From CAZBWW01 sp964496005 (lineage in GTDB: Bacteria; Patescibacteriota; WWE3; UBA101185; UBA10185), in the NCBI GenBank assembly GCA_964496005.1, contig CAZBWW010000029.1, positions 1-12,092 of the forward strand: a stretch of DNA of 12,092 bases, in the 5' to 3' direction. The notes beneath the pieces are model-generated. The model saw nothing but the letters and a program-made list of their open reading frames with translations. It was not told the origin of the DNA and did no database searches. This document shows positions 6,099-11,992 of the stretch, in pieces; position 1 is the first letter of the stretch, and the number at the start of each line of letters is the position of its first letter. A program made the translations under genes and the position numbers.

Positions 6099-6461
6099 TC
6101 ATTCCTGTGAAGGCTCGCCGTGTTGAAACAGCTGCAAATAATTGCCGTCCGGATCTTCAAACGTGGCAAACCACCCGCCCCAAAACTCCTGGCCGGGCAT
6201 ACGAACAAACTTCACCTCTTTTATCTGCAATTCCTCAACCGACTTATTAATATCATCAACTGTTAAAGTAATCATGCATCTAAACGGCTCTTTTGCTTTT
6301 TCCGCAGCTTTACTGTGTCTGTCAAAACCAACTGTAAGCCCGCCCAAATTCCATAGCCCGTTTTCGTCTTGAGTACACCCAAGGACTTCTTTGTAAAACT
6401 TGCCCATTGCTTCATCATTGTCCTTTGTTGCGTAAATTATTGTGTGCCCTTTTATTTCCAT
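6099..6461 (-). CDS. VOC/glyoxalase superfamily protein
   Basis: The 120-residue product has the beta-alpha-beta-beta-beta layout of one vicinal oxygen chelate domain. It opens with GHTIIYATKDNDEAMGKFYKEVLGC, has the middle strand MITLTVDDINKSVEELQ, and ends with WFATFEDPDGNYLQLFQHGE, the usual C-terminal block of glyoxalase/dioxygenase-like members. Such proteins act on very different substrates (methylglyoxal adducts, antibiotics, aromatic diols), so the reaction cannot be named. H6 is a plausible metal ligand. A strong Shine-Dalgarno (AAGGAGG) lies 4 nt before the ATG, in contrast to the leaderless genes of this window. The gene stands alone, between the structured RNA region and the tRNA-Pro. 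Confidence 0.88.
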   Translation of the reverse strand: MEIKGHTIIYATKDNDEAMGKFYKEVLGCTQDENGLWNLGGLTVGFDRHSKAAEKAKEPFRCMITLTVDDINKSVEELQIKEVKFVRMPGQEFWGGWFATFEDPDGNYLQLFQHGEPSQE

Positions 6462-6651
6462 AAAACCTCCTTACTTAAATGAAATACTACTTAAAGAGTA
6501 CTACGCCAAATTTATAAATGCAAATAAAACCCGAAAATAGCTTGAACGTGTTAATATAGCAATCGCGTACTGCATGTGTGTAAATAGAGTAAAATAGATA
6601 GTATGCGTTACGGGGTTGTACACTTCACTACCACCCCTTTTAGTTATATTT

Positions 6652-6727
6652 CGGGGTGTAGCTCAGTAGGTAGAGCGCGCCGTTCGGGACGGCGAGGTCG
6701 TAGGTTCGAGTCCTGTCACCCCGACCA
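6652..6727 (+). tRNA. tRNA-Pro (anticodon CGG)
   Basis: The cloverleaf has acceptor CGGGGTG/CACCCCG, D stem GCTC/GAGC, anticodon stem CGCCG/CGGCG with loop TTCGGGA (anticodon CGG), T arm GTAGG-TTCGAGT-CCTGT, discriminator A and an encoded CCA. The length is 76 nt. It reads CCG codons. The radical SAM gene converges on it and ends 7 nt further on. An imperfect promoter (TTGTAC, 17 nt, TTTAGT) may lie just upstream. Confidence 0.97.
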
Positions 6728-6734
6728 ACAACAT

Positions 6735-7583
6735 CTACAAATCCTTATGGTAAATCGCAGACCCCAACCGAAGTTTCAAACCATATTTTTTAACTAACTC
6801 TAAAACAAGTTCGCTTAACTCTTCTCTGTAGTCCTTATTTTTTGCCGAATAAAACTTTTCCATAATTTCCTTATCTAAATCGGGCATTTCCTTTTTAAAA
6901 CGATCAAGAATATACTTACTTAAATTAATGTGCTCAACGTAAAGCTCCCTTGTGCCGGTTTGCGCTATAGCTGCAAACACACCATCCAGCATATCGGGGT
7001 ATGCTACAAAATGTGGAAGTAAAGGACCAACAAACGCGTAGGTTTTTATTCCTTCATCGTTTAACTTTTTCATCGCATCTAATCTTTGTGAAACATTTGG
7101 CGCTCTTTTTTCAAAATATCTGGAAATTTTGTCATCTGTCGTAGTTATCGTAAAACCGACCTCTACATTATTAAACTTTTTAAACAAGTCTATGTCTCTT
7201 AGCACCATGTGAGATTTTGTTAAAATACTAACTTGTCCTTCAAACCCGTAGTCCAATAAAATCTGCAAGCACTGTCTGGTTAGTTTATATTCCGCCTCTA
7301 ATCCCTGGTATGGATCGGTAACGGAACTAAAAAATATGCTTTTTCCCTTGCCTTTATTTTTGAGCCTGCCTAAATCTTCTTTTAATAATTCCGGTGCATT
7401 AATTTTTACATAAACATAATCTCCCCAGTCATCGGTTTCTTTTCCTACGTAGCGTCCCATAAAACTGGCATAACAATATGTACAACCAAACGCACAACCC
7501 GTATAGGGATTAATTACGTAATCGGCGTCCGGTAATTTGCTTGGAGTCAGTATTGATTTTGATTGTATTTCTTTGACTTCCAC
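6735..7583 (-). CDS. Radical SAM protein, spore-photoproduct-lyase-like (SPL) type
   Basis: The 282-residue protein has the radical SAM cluster motif C30-x3-C34-x2-C37 in INPYTGCAFGCTYCYASF, which binds a [4Fe-4S] cluster and cleaves SAM. The following blocks SSVTDPYQGLEAEYKLTRQCLQ, SILTKSHMVLRDIDLF and VGFTITTTDD belong to the SPL/Rv2578c-like family often annotated as DNA repair photolyase. The true reaction of most members is unknown, and spore photoproduct repair should not be assumed in a non-sporulating lineage. Length is normal for the group. The start is GTG, placed 6 nt after a perfect TATAAT and without a ribosome binding site, so the mRNA is probably leaderless. It is convergent with tRNA-Pro(CGG) and has no operon partner. 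Confidence 0.92.
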   Translation of the reverse strand: MEVKEIQSKSILTPSKLPDADYVINPYTGCAFGCTYCYASFMGRYVGKETDDWGDYVYVKINAPELLKEDLGRLKNKGKGKSIFFSSVTDPYQGLEAEYKLTRQCLQILLDYGFEGQVSILTKSHMVLRDIDLFKKFNNVEVGFTITTTDDKISRYFEKRAPNVSQRLDAMKKLNDEGIKTYAFVGPLLPHFVAYPDMLDGVFAAIAQTGTRELYVEHINLSKYILDRFKKEMPDLDKEIMEKFYSAKNKDYREELSELVLELVKKYGLKLRLGSAIYHKDL

Positions 7584-7589
7584 GGGTTA

Positions 7590-7617
7590 ATTATATGTGG
7601 TTTAGGAAAGTTGTCTA
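7590..7617 (-). promoter_or_regulatory. Promoter of the radical SAM gene (leaderless)
   Basis: On the minus strand TAGACA (7617-7612, five of six matches to TTGACA) is followed after 16 nt by a perfect TATAAT (7595-7590). The GTG start at 7583 lies 6 nt beyond, at the expected transcription start. Confidence 0.65.
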
Positions 7618-7689
7618 TTGTAGAATTTAAACTAGACTCCTAATACTTAAAGGGCATAATTTTTTTGTACAACACTGCTAATGTGAAAC

Positions 7690-7707
7690 TGTCTAATATA
7701 TTAGACA
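7690..7707. promoter_or_regulatory. 18-bp perfect palindrome, operator-like
   Basis: TGTCTAATATATTAGACA is identical to its reverse complement. It sits directly upstream of the -10 (7712-7717) of the small gene at 7724, in the place of the -35, where a bound dimeric repressor would block RNA polymerase. No candidate regulator gene lies next to it. Confidence 0.5.
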
Positions 7708-7711
7708 ATGG

Positions 7712-7717
7712 TATTAT
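7712..7717 (+). promoter_or_regulatory. -10 element of the 53-residue gene (leaderless)
   Basis: TATTAT ends 6 nt before the ATG at 7724, and there is no ribosome binding site. The place of a -35 is taken by the palindrome at 7690-7707. Confidence 0.45.
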
Positions 7718-7723
7718 TTTTAT

Positions 7724-7885
7724 ATGAATAACTCAAAAATAGAAATAAATAACACTAACCTAATTGACGAAATACTAGAAACAGCAATAATAGTTTTTAA
7801 CCCAACTAAAGAAGAGGTAGAAAAATTCCTCCAAAAAGAGATGTGGCTCGAAAAAATAGCTTCCGGCGGTGTGAGTGTGCTGTGA
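7724..7885 (+). CDS. Small hypothetical protein, 53 residues
   Basis: The product is acidic to neutral, without cysteine, signal peptide or membrane segment. A predicted helix NLIDEILETAIIVF is followed by NPTKEEVEKFLQKEMWLEKI, which looks amphipathic, and a short GGVSVL end. I do not recognise the family. Support for it being real comes from its codon use, which resembles the neighbours (A/T-rich third positions), and from its regulatory set-up: a -10 exactly 6 nt before the ATG and an 18-bp palindrome in the -35 region. It is shorter than the usual gene-calling cutoff. It could be a small regulator, an antitoxin-like peptide, or the remnant of a longer gene; no partner gene is adjacent. Confidence 0.5.
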   Translation: MNNSKIEINNTNLIDEILETAIIVFNPTKEEVEKFLQKEMWLEKIASGGVSVL

Positions 7886-7984
7886 TTTTTATCCGATTAC
7901 TAAATAGTAACAACATCAGTTGGTGAGCTTTTAAGTGTTGGAAAAAAGAAAAATTGTTCTCCACTATCTGGTGAGATTTATAAC

Positions 7985-8027
7985 TAGTCTAGTTTAGGTT
8001 GCCAATCCAAACTGACTAATATATACT
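7985..8027 (+). promoter_or_regulatory. Promoter of the cysteine-rich gene with overlapping inverted repeat
   Basis: TTGCCA (7999-8004) is followed after 17 nt by TATACT (8022-8027), each with five of six consensus bases. Transcription would start near 8034. The -35 lies in the loop of an interrupted inverted repeat: TAGTC-t-AGTTT-a-GG (7985-7998) pairs with CC-AAACT-GACTA (8007-8018). That placement suits control by a DNA-binding regulator. Confidence 0.6.
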
Positions 8028-8040
8028 CCAAAAAAAGGTT

Positions 8041-8061
8041 ACTAGGATGTATGATCCTAGT
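8041..8061 (+). promoter_or_regulatory. Leader hairpin upstream of the cysteine-rich gene
   Basis: ACTAGGAT and ATCCTAGT form a perfect 8-bp stem around a 5-nt loop (GTATG). It lies in the predicted 59-nt leader, between the promoter and the Shine-Dalgarno AAGGAGG at 8082-8088. No U-run follows. It could stabilise the mRNA, act in control, or be an operator. Confidence 0.4.
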
Positions 8062-8092
8062 GTTGTCAAAAACATAACGCAAGGAGGGTAAA

Positions 8093-8296
8093 ATGTCAGA
8101 CGGTTGTGTAGGTGTCTCAAGCGCGCATCCAGCTGATGGAAAAAGAGTTAGGGCGTGGGTATGCCCCAACAGGAATAATCACCCCAGATTAAAGGGTGTT
8201 TGCCCGGATTGCGGGGTCTGCTTTTGCAAATGCCCCCATGTTAATAGTAGATGTCAATGCCCGGATTGCGGTCACTNNNNNNNNNNTCAAGAATAG
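8093..8296 (+). CDS. Cysteine-rich protein with repeated CPDCG motifs, interrupted by an assembly gap
   Basis: About 61 residues can be read before a 10-base N run. The first 20 are Gly/Ser/Ala-rich. Then come CPNRNNH, VCPDCGVCFCKCPH and CQCPDCGH, so Cys and His dominate the second half in the style of a zinc ribbon or other metal-binding knuckle. CPDCG occurs twice, 19 residues apart, encoded by an identical 14-base string. The start is certain: a strong AAGGAGGG stands just before the ATG, behind a near-consensus promoter. The end is not, because the gap size is unknown and the stop at 8294-8296 depends on it. A terminator 26 nt beyond suggests the gene does end near here. Family not recognised. 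Confidence 0.7.
   Translation: MSDGCVGVSSAHPADGKRVRAWVCPNRNNHPRLKGVCPDCGVCFCKCPHVNSRCQCPDCGHXXXXQE
8201..8271 (+). repeat. 14-base direct repeat with 57-nt period in the cysteine-rich gene
   Basis: TGCCCGGATTGCGG occurs at 8201-8214 and 8258-8271, exactly 19 codons apart and in frame. The assembly breaks 5 bases after the second copy. Further copies may lie inside the gap. Confidence 0.7.
8277..8286. other. Assembly gap (10 N)
   Basis: Ten consecutive N bases interrupt the cysteine-rich reading frame. The round number suggests a scaffolding placeholder rather than a measured length, so every downstream coordinate in this frame is provisional. Confidence 0.95.
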
Positions 8297-8322
8297 CCGT
8301 AGATCCGCATTGGCAATAATCT

Positions 8323-8353
8323 AAACCCGATGAAACACAATTCGTCGGGTTTT
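8323..8353 (+). terminator. Rho-independent terminator of the cysteine-rich gene
   Basis: AAACCCGA-TGAA pairs with TTCG-TCGGGTTT (12 bp with one G-U) around the loop ACACAA and ends in a short run of T. It lies 26 nt after the provisional stop. Confidence 0.75.
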
Positions 8354-8394
8354 CCTTCATAGAGCAAATAAATTACTAGTGAGAGAACTACCGT

Positions 8395-8430
8395 TTGGTG
8401 CGTGATAATGTGAAAATTATAATCGATTAT
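8395..8430 (+). promoter_or_regulatory. Possible upstream promoter and palindrome for GH10
   Basis: TTGGTG (8395-8400) is followed after 17 nt by a perfect TATAAT (8418-8423). The -10 overlaps the 12-bp palindrome ATAATCGATTAT (8419-8430). A transcript from here would have a leader of about 58 nt, but no ribosome binding site stands before the GH10 start. It could be a regulated second promoter or chance in AT-rich DNA. Confidence 0.35.
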
Positions 8431-8475
8431 CCCAAATTTCAAAAATGCTTCACACGCGGCCTTGCTTTTTCAGTG

Positions 8476-8481
8476 TAAAAT
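8476..8481 (+). promoter_or_regulatory. -10 element of GH10 (leaderless)
   Basis: TAAAAT ends 6 nt before the ATG at 8488, and no ribosome binding site is present. The -35 is poor. Confidence 0.4.
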
Positions 8482-8487
8482 TCACTT

Positions 8488-9513
8488 ATGCACTTGGGCA
8501 CTATTGCACCTCAAAAATATTTTAATGGAGTTGCCACTGAAACAGAAAAAGCCGATTTTACACAAAAAGTAATTGCAAATTTTAGTACTGTGGGCACTTT
8601 AGCCTTTGGACAAATGAAATTTATAGTTAATGAACAGCAGGACGCTTATAACTGGACTGCGCTTGATAACTTTATTACTTTCACCAAAAAATATGGGCTA
8701 AAAGCGCAATATAACACAGTAATAAATAATAAGGACAGTTTTCCTGATTGGTTTCTGAAATTAACAGAGAAAGAAAGAGTGCTTGCTTTGGAAAAACATA
8801 TTAAAACGGTTGTAAAGAGATATGGCGAAGATTTTCAGGTTTATAAATTAGTAAATGAGGTTGTTAGAAACGAAGAAGCAAATTTTTTTGGTACGGGCAT
8901 GCAGAAAGCAGAGCTCATAGCTAATATGTTCACCTGGGCAAAAGAGACAAATCCAAATGTACAACTTATGCTAAATGATTTTGCAATTTTTGTACGGGAA
9001 GACATCAGAAAAATGTATATTGACTTAATTATTAAAGTCTTAGGGCTAGGAGGACCAATAGATGTTGTTGGCTTTCAAGGCCATCTAGGCTATCCATCAC
9101 CGTATAGCACACCGGTTTTTCAACTCCCACCGGACAGTATGTTGATAACTGCGTTGGACGAGGTATATTCCGAAACCGGCCTGCCTATCTATGTAACTGA
9201 GTTTGACTTGAGTTACACTAATAATCCCCTAAATCCGTATACTGGCTCGGAAATAGACCCTCATAATGCTTTTACGGATTTAAACGGCAAACGGTATAAT
9301 AGCTGGTTTGACTACCAAGCATACGCGTACAAACACTTTTATGAAATTTGTGCGAGTAAAAGTTTTGTTACCTCTTTAACATTTTGGGACTTTTACGAAA
9401 AAGACACACTGCCTAATGAGCGACCTGGCGCTGGCTTTTTTGACAAAGCAGGTAATGAAAAACCGGTGTACAAGAATATGAAAACTATTTTAAAGTCGAA
9501 TCTGAGTAAGTAA
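8488..9513 (+). CDS. Glycoside hydrolase family 10-like protein (endo-xylanase fold), atypical
   Basis: GH10 enzymes cleave beta-1,4-xylan with retention. The 341-residue protein matches one catalytic barrel. The acid/base Glu is in LVNEVVRNE (E124), the nucleophile in PIYVTEFDLSY (E238), with IDVVGFQGHLGY (191-202) and the late block TFWDFYEKDTLPNERPGAGFFDKAGNEKPVYKNM. The block that normally reads HTLVWH is replaced by QYNTVINN (74-81), so a conserved substrate-contact His and Trp are missing, and the sugar specificity may differ. There is no signal peptide, and a stop at 8476 in the same frame rules out an N-terminal extension. No binding module or other polysaccharide gene is nearby. Either the enzyme is cytosolic or it leaves the cell by another route. 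The gene is probably expressed leaderless. Confidence 0.88.
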   Translation: MHLGTIAPQKYFNGVATETEKADFTQKVIANFSTVGTLAFGQMKFIVNEQQDAYNWTALDNFITFTKKYGLKAQYNTVINNKDSFPDWFLKLTEKERVLALEKHIKTVVKRYGEDFQVYKLVNEVVRNEEANFFGTGMQKAELIANMFTWAKETNPNVQLMLNDFAIFVREDIRKMYIDLIIKVLGLGGPIDVVGFQGHLGYPSPYSTPVFQLPPDSMLITALDEVYSETGLPIYVTEFDLSYTNNPLNPYTGSEIDPHNAFTDLNGKRYNSWFDYQAYAYKHFYEICASKSFVTSLTFWDFYEKDTLPNERPGAGFFDKAGNEKPVYKNMKTILKSNLSK

Positions 9514-9578
9514 GTGGTGTAATATTCACCTACCCGACAACGATTGTGTGTGAGCCTATACCCAAGTAATGTTACGTT

Positions 9579-9767
9579 CTACGCGCTTAACAATCCGAGT
9601 AATTTACTAAGAAAAGATTGATTTACTTCAACAATAACACCAGATTCTCCAAGTATAACCTCTTGCTTTACTTTTACTGGAAATATAAAGAATAACTTCT
9701 CGTCTGTATAAATATAAGCTGTATTCCCGCCTGTATACACAAAATTTGCCACAACAGCTACATTCAT
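9579..9767 (-). CDS. Small hypothetical protein, 62 residues, beta-rich
   Basis: The sequence alternates short hydrophobic strands (VAVVANFVYT, AYIYTDEKLFFIFPVKVKQEVIL, VIVEVNQSF) and ends in an amphipathic helix SFLSKLLGLLSA. There is no clear signal peptide or motif, and I do not recognise the family. It might be the C-terminal part of a larger surface or secreted protein, but the frame is closed by TAA a few codons before the ATG. The start has no good ribosome binding site. Its ATGA overlaps the stop of a doubtful upstream reading frame (9764-9895). It converges on the GH10 gene. Confidence 0.45.
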   Translation of the reverse strand: MNVAVVANFVYTGGNTAYIYTDEKLFFIFPVKVKQEVILGESGVIVEVNQSFLSKLLGLLSA

Positions 9768-9895
9768 TCCCGGGTAAAATTAGATGGAATATAATTTGTT
9801 AATCTAGATTGTCCGCAAATATGCAGACGGTACGCTAGAAATAAAATAAGGTCGGATGGAGTTTTATGTACTATACCGTCCGCAATTTTTTTCAT
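9764..9895 (-). CDS. Doubtful 43-residue reading frame upstream of the 62-residue protein
   Basis: ATG at 9895 opens MKKIADGIVHKTPSDLILFLAYRL and ends at TGA 9766-9764, which overlaps the next start as ATGA. A TATACT lies 11 nt before the ATG. The frame is antisense to a possible small RNA with a large hairpin at 9822-9884, and the two interpretations compete. No family recognised. Confidence 0.2.
   Translation of the reverse strand: MKKIADGIVHKTPSDLILFLAYRLHICGQSRLTNYIPSNFTRE
9802..9892 (+). ncRNA. Possible small RNA ending in a terminator
   Basis: A perfect TATAAT (9790-9795) would start a transcript near 9802. It would contain the palindrome AATCTAGATT, a small hairpin at 9811-9828, and a long hairpin that ends in ATTTTTTT at 9885-9892, about 90 nt in all. 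The small hairpin shares bases with the left arm of the large one, so the two exclude each other, as in an attenuator, but no plus-strand gene follows. No good -35 is seen. Confidence 0.35.
9822..9892 (+). terminator. Large stem-loop with T-run
   Basis: TGCAGACGGTA (9822-9832) pairs with TACCGTCCGCA (9874-9884) at ten of eleven positions. The inside continues with TAG/CTA and ATAAAA/TTTTAT, and seven T follow at 9886-9892. It may end a small RNA or read-through from GH10, whose stop is 310 nt upstream. The single mismatch becomes a G-U pair on the minus strand, so a function in the opposite RNA is not excluded. Confidence 0.5.
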
Positions 9896-9926
9896 AAGGT
9901 TATTTTAGTATATTTTAATTTATGTA

Positions 9927-10313
9927 TTATTGTTTATCTCGTGTCTGCCAAACGCCCATAGTAACACCGGATGGATCAGTAAATTTAGCGTAATAACCCA
10001 TATCTCCTACTTCCATCTTCTGTACACTTATTTTACCTCCCGCATGTTCTATTTTTTCAAGAACCTCGTCGATATTTGGCACATCAACTACCAAAACCGG
10101 GTTTAATCCACCGTTGTCTTCTACAGAAACTAATCCTCCGTTTACAGCACCTGGTCTTGTGGGCATTTGCTTCTCATCAACCTCTGCTGTATGCACAATC
10201 GTGTAATTCATTTCGGGAAAATCGTTAAATTTCCATCCAAATACATCACCGTAAAATTTTTTTGCCTGAGTTCTATCTTTTACGGGAAGCTCAAAATGTG
10301 TAATTGCATCCAT
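9927..10313 (-). CDS. VOC/glyoxalase superfamily protein (second copy type)
   Basis: This 128-residue single VOC domain opens ITHFELPVKDRTQAKKFYGDVFGWKF, has the VLVVDVPNIDEVLEKIEHAGGKI centre and ends YYAKFTDPSGVTMGVWQTRD. The pattern is that of proteins described as predicted enzymes related to lactoylglutathione lyase; their substrates are mostly unknown. H6 is a plausible metal ligand. It is not a recent duplicate of the VOC protein at 6099-6461: the two share only the fold pattern. A strong Shine-Dalgarno (TAGGAGG) lies 5 nt before the ATG. The promoter upstream carries an inverted repeat. Confidence 0.88.
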   Translation of the reverse strand: MDAITHFELPVKDRTQAKKFYGDVFGWKFNDFPEMNYTIVHTAEVDEKQMPTRPGAVNGGLVSVEDNGGLNPVLVVDVPNIDEVLEKIEHAGGKISVQKMEVGDMGYYAKFTDPSGVTMGVWQTRDKQ

Positions 10314-10345
10314 AAAAACCTCCTAAATTAATAACTTGGTGGTTT

Positions 10346-10374
10346 ATTTTAACACCAATTCACAAGTGTTAAAA
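10346..10374 (-). promoter_or_regulatory. Extended -10 promoter with 9-bp inverted repeat, second VOC gene
   Basis: On the minus strand TGT-TAAAAT (10354-10346) is an extended -10, which would start transcription about 26 nt before the ATG. It overlaps one arm of a perfect inverted repeat, TTTTAACAC-N10-GTGTTAAAA (10347-10374). The other arm covers the -35 region. This fits an operator. There is no T-run to make it a terminator. Confidence 0.5.
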
Positions 10375-10404
10375 ATACTTATTAAGGCAAACTGTTGCTT
10401 GAAA

Positions 10405-10791
10405 CTAGTTATGGTGGTTTTTCTCGTATTCTATTGCTTCTTGAATTGTTTTGTGCACTGTCCCATCCGGATGATTTGGCGGGGAATATATTGTGTACAA
10501 TTTTAGCGGCTCTCTTTCACTTGTGTTAATAATATTGTGTTTTGTTCCAGCCGGTACAATTAGTGCGTAATTATCTTCAACCATATATTCTTCATCACCC
10601 AGTATAACCTTGGTACTTCCATGCTCGACTCTAAAGAACTGATCTACGTTTTTATGTACTTCCTCGCCGATCTCTTCTCCAGGCAATAGGCTCATCACTA
10701 CAAGCTGACAATGCTTACCTGTAAATAATACTTGCCTAAAGTTCTCGTTCTTAAGCGTTGCTTCCTCAATATTTTCTATATATCCGATCAT
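10405..10791 (-). CDS. Cupin domain protein
   Basis: The 128-residue protein is a single small cupin barrel. Motif 1 is EEVHKNVDQFFRVEHG (44-58), with H46 as a metal ligand and Q51 where many cupins have Glu. Motif 2 is PAGTKHNIINT (80-90), with H85. The end LKLYTIYSPPNHPDGTVHKT is a conserved block in this widespread cupin subgroup, often annotated as mannose-6-phosphate isomerase-like; no reaction is established. The start is backed by AAAGGA 6 nt upstream and a TATAGT (10818-10813) that would start transcription about 15 nt before the ATG. It follows the sugar dehydrogenase gene by 49 nt on the same strand. Confidence 0.9.
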   Translation of the reverse strand: MIGYIENIEEATLKNENFRQVLFTGKHCQLVVMSLLPGEEIGEEVHKNVDQFFRVEHGSTKVILGDEEYMVEDNYALIVPAGTKHNIINTSEREPLKLYTIYSPPNHPDGTVHKTIQEAIEYEKNHHN

Positions 10792-10840
10792 ATAGTCCTT
10801 TAAAAACTAATTACTATAGTTAACTGTAAACCCATAGCTA

Positions 10841-11992
10841 CTAGTCAAATAACACCATTTTAACTCGCACGTGATAAATTTTGTCATCCCCGTCCCGTAC
10901 CTCCCCACGCCCATCGGTGTTGCTGGTCGAAAAATAAATTTCTCCGTAATAGGGTTCTTCTACAATATCTCGCACACGGCCAACATTAATATCCGTTAAT
11001 TTCTCAGTTCCAACAAGTGTGTTGCCGTCTTCTGAAAACACCGCTCTGTAAATACCTTCACCTCGCAACCCGCCAAAAAGAACGTCACCTGTAAATTGGG
11101 TGAATACCCTACCCGAATACACTAACGCTGACGCTGGTGCTACTGCGGGAGTATAGACTTGCTGGGGGCTTACCATACCCTCTGCGCTGTTTTCATGAGA
11201 AACCACCGGCCAACCATAGTTTGCTCCGGTTTCGATAATATTTACTTCGTCTCCGCCCGCCGGTCCGTCAAAAACACTTGGGCCATGTTCGGTAGAAATT
11301 AGTTTTCCGTCTGCTGTCCACGCAAGCCCTTGCGGATTTCTGTGACCATAACTGTAAATCGGTGAATTCTCAAATGGGTTGTCCGCGGGAAATGTGCCAT
11401 CTGTGTTTATTCTAAGAATCTTACCTGCCAGTGAAGTTAGATCCTGGGCATAAGCTTTGTTGGCTGCATCTCCGGTTGTAATATACAGTTTTTGATCCGG
11501 GCCAAATTTAATTCTACACCCATCGTGGTACTGCGCCGCGGGAATATTATCAATTATTGTGTCAACTATATTTGCGTTATCACCATTGTCTTTCATTTTT
11601 ACTACTTGTATTTTTTGGCCATTTTCCTGCGTTACCGCTACACATACATAAAAAAGTTTATTTTCGCTATAATTCGGATCTATGTCCATACCCATCAGCC
11701 CCGCCTCGCCGGCTGTATATACATCACTAAAGTTAAAAAGTGGTGCTTCAATTAATTTGTAATCGTCAATTATGCGAATAGTGCCGGTTCGTTCGGTTAC
11801 CAACATGCGAATTGAATTATATGAGGGGGTAAAAACAATACTCCACGGTACGGATAAGCCTCGCGCAATCTCCACAACATCATATTCGACTGTATCGGTT
11901 TGCTCACGCTCCGTAATTATTTTTTTAAATTCAGGTTCTGTCTGTAATTTCGTATCTTTATTTAATGCAATATAATTAATTAAGAAATACAC
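10841..11992 (-). CDS. PQQ-type soluble aldose sugar dehydrogenase / sorbosone dehydrogenase family
   Basis: The family (Asd/YliI and soluble glucose dehydrogenase type, six-bladed propeller) oxidises aldoses with pyrroloquinoline quinone. Blocks seen are GLSVPWSIVF (45-54), GLMGMDIDPNY (98-108), YHDGCRIKFGPDQKLYITTGD (155-175) with catalytic-type H156, YSYGHRNPQGLAWT (213-226), STEHGPSVFDGPAGGDEVN and GANYGWPVVSHE. The usual HxGG reads HDGC. The in-frame start is a GTG at 11992 in the middle of a hydrophobic stretch with no ribosome binding site. The true N-terminus is almost certainly the ATG at 12041 in another frame (see 11993-12041). No PQQ biosynthesis genes are in the window. The cupin gene follows on the same strand. 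Confidence 0.9.
   Translation of the reverse strand: MYFLINYIALNKDTKLQTEPEFKKIITEREQTDTVEYDVVEIARGLSVPWSIVFTPSYNSIRMLVTERTGTIRIIDDYKLIEAPLFNFSDVYTAGEAGLMGMDIDPNYSENKLFYVCVAVTQENGQKIQVVKMKDNGDNANIVDTIIDNIPAAQYHDGCRIKFGPDQKLYITTGDAANKAYAQDLTSLAGKILRINTDGTFPADNPFENSPIYSYGHRNPQGLAWTADGKLISTEHGPSVFDGPAGGDEVNIIETGANYGWPVVSHENSAEGMVSPQQVYTPAVAPASALVYSGRVFTQFTGDVLFGGLRGEGIYRAVFSEDGNTLVGTEKLTDINVGRVRDIVEEPYYGEIYFSTSNTDGRGEVRDGDDKIYHVRVKMVLFD

Noticed and set aside
7984..8169. 61-codon minus-strand frame
   Set aside because: It is antisense to the promoter, leader and start of the cysteine-rich gene, with no start signals.
10813..10846. Terminator between the sugar dehydrogenase and the cupin
   Set aside because: The ACTA/TAGT and CTAT/ATAG stems before TTTTT are short and AT-only, and the same bases carry a plausible -10 of the cupin gene.
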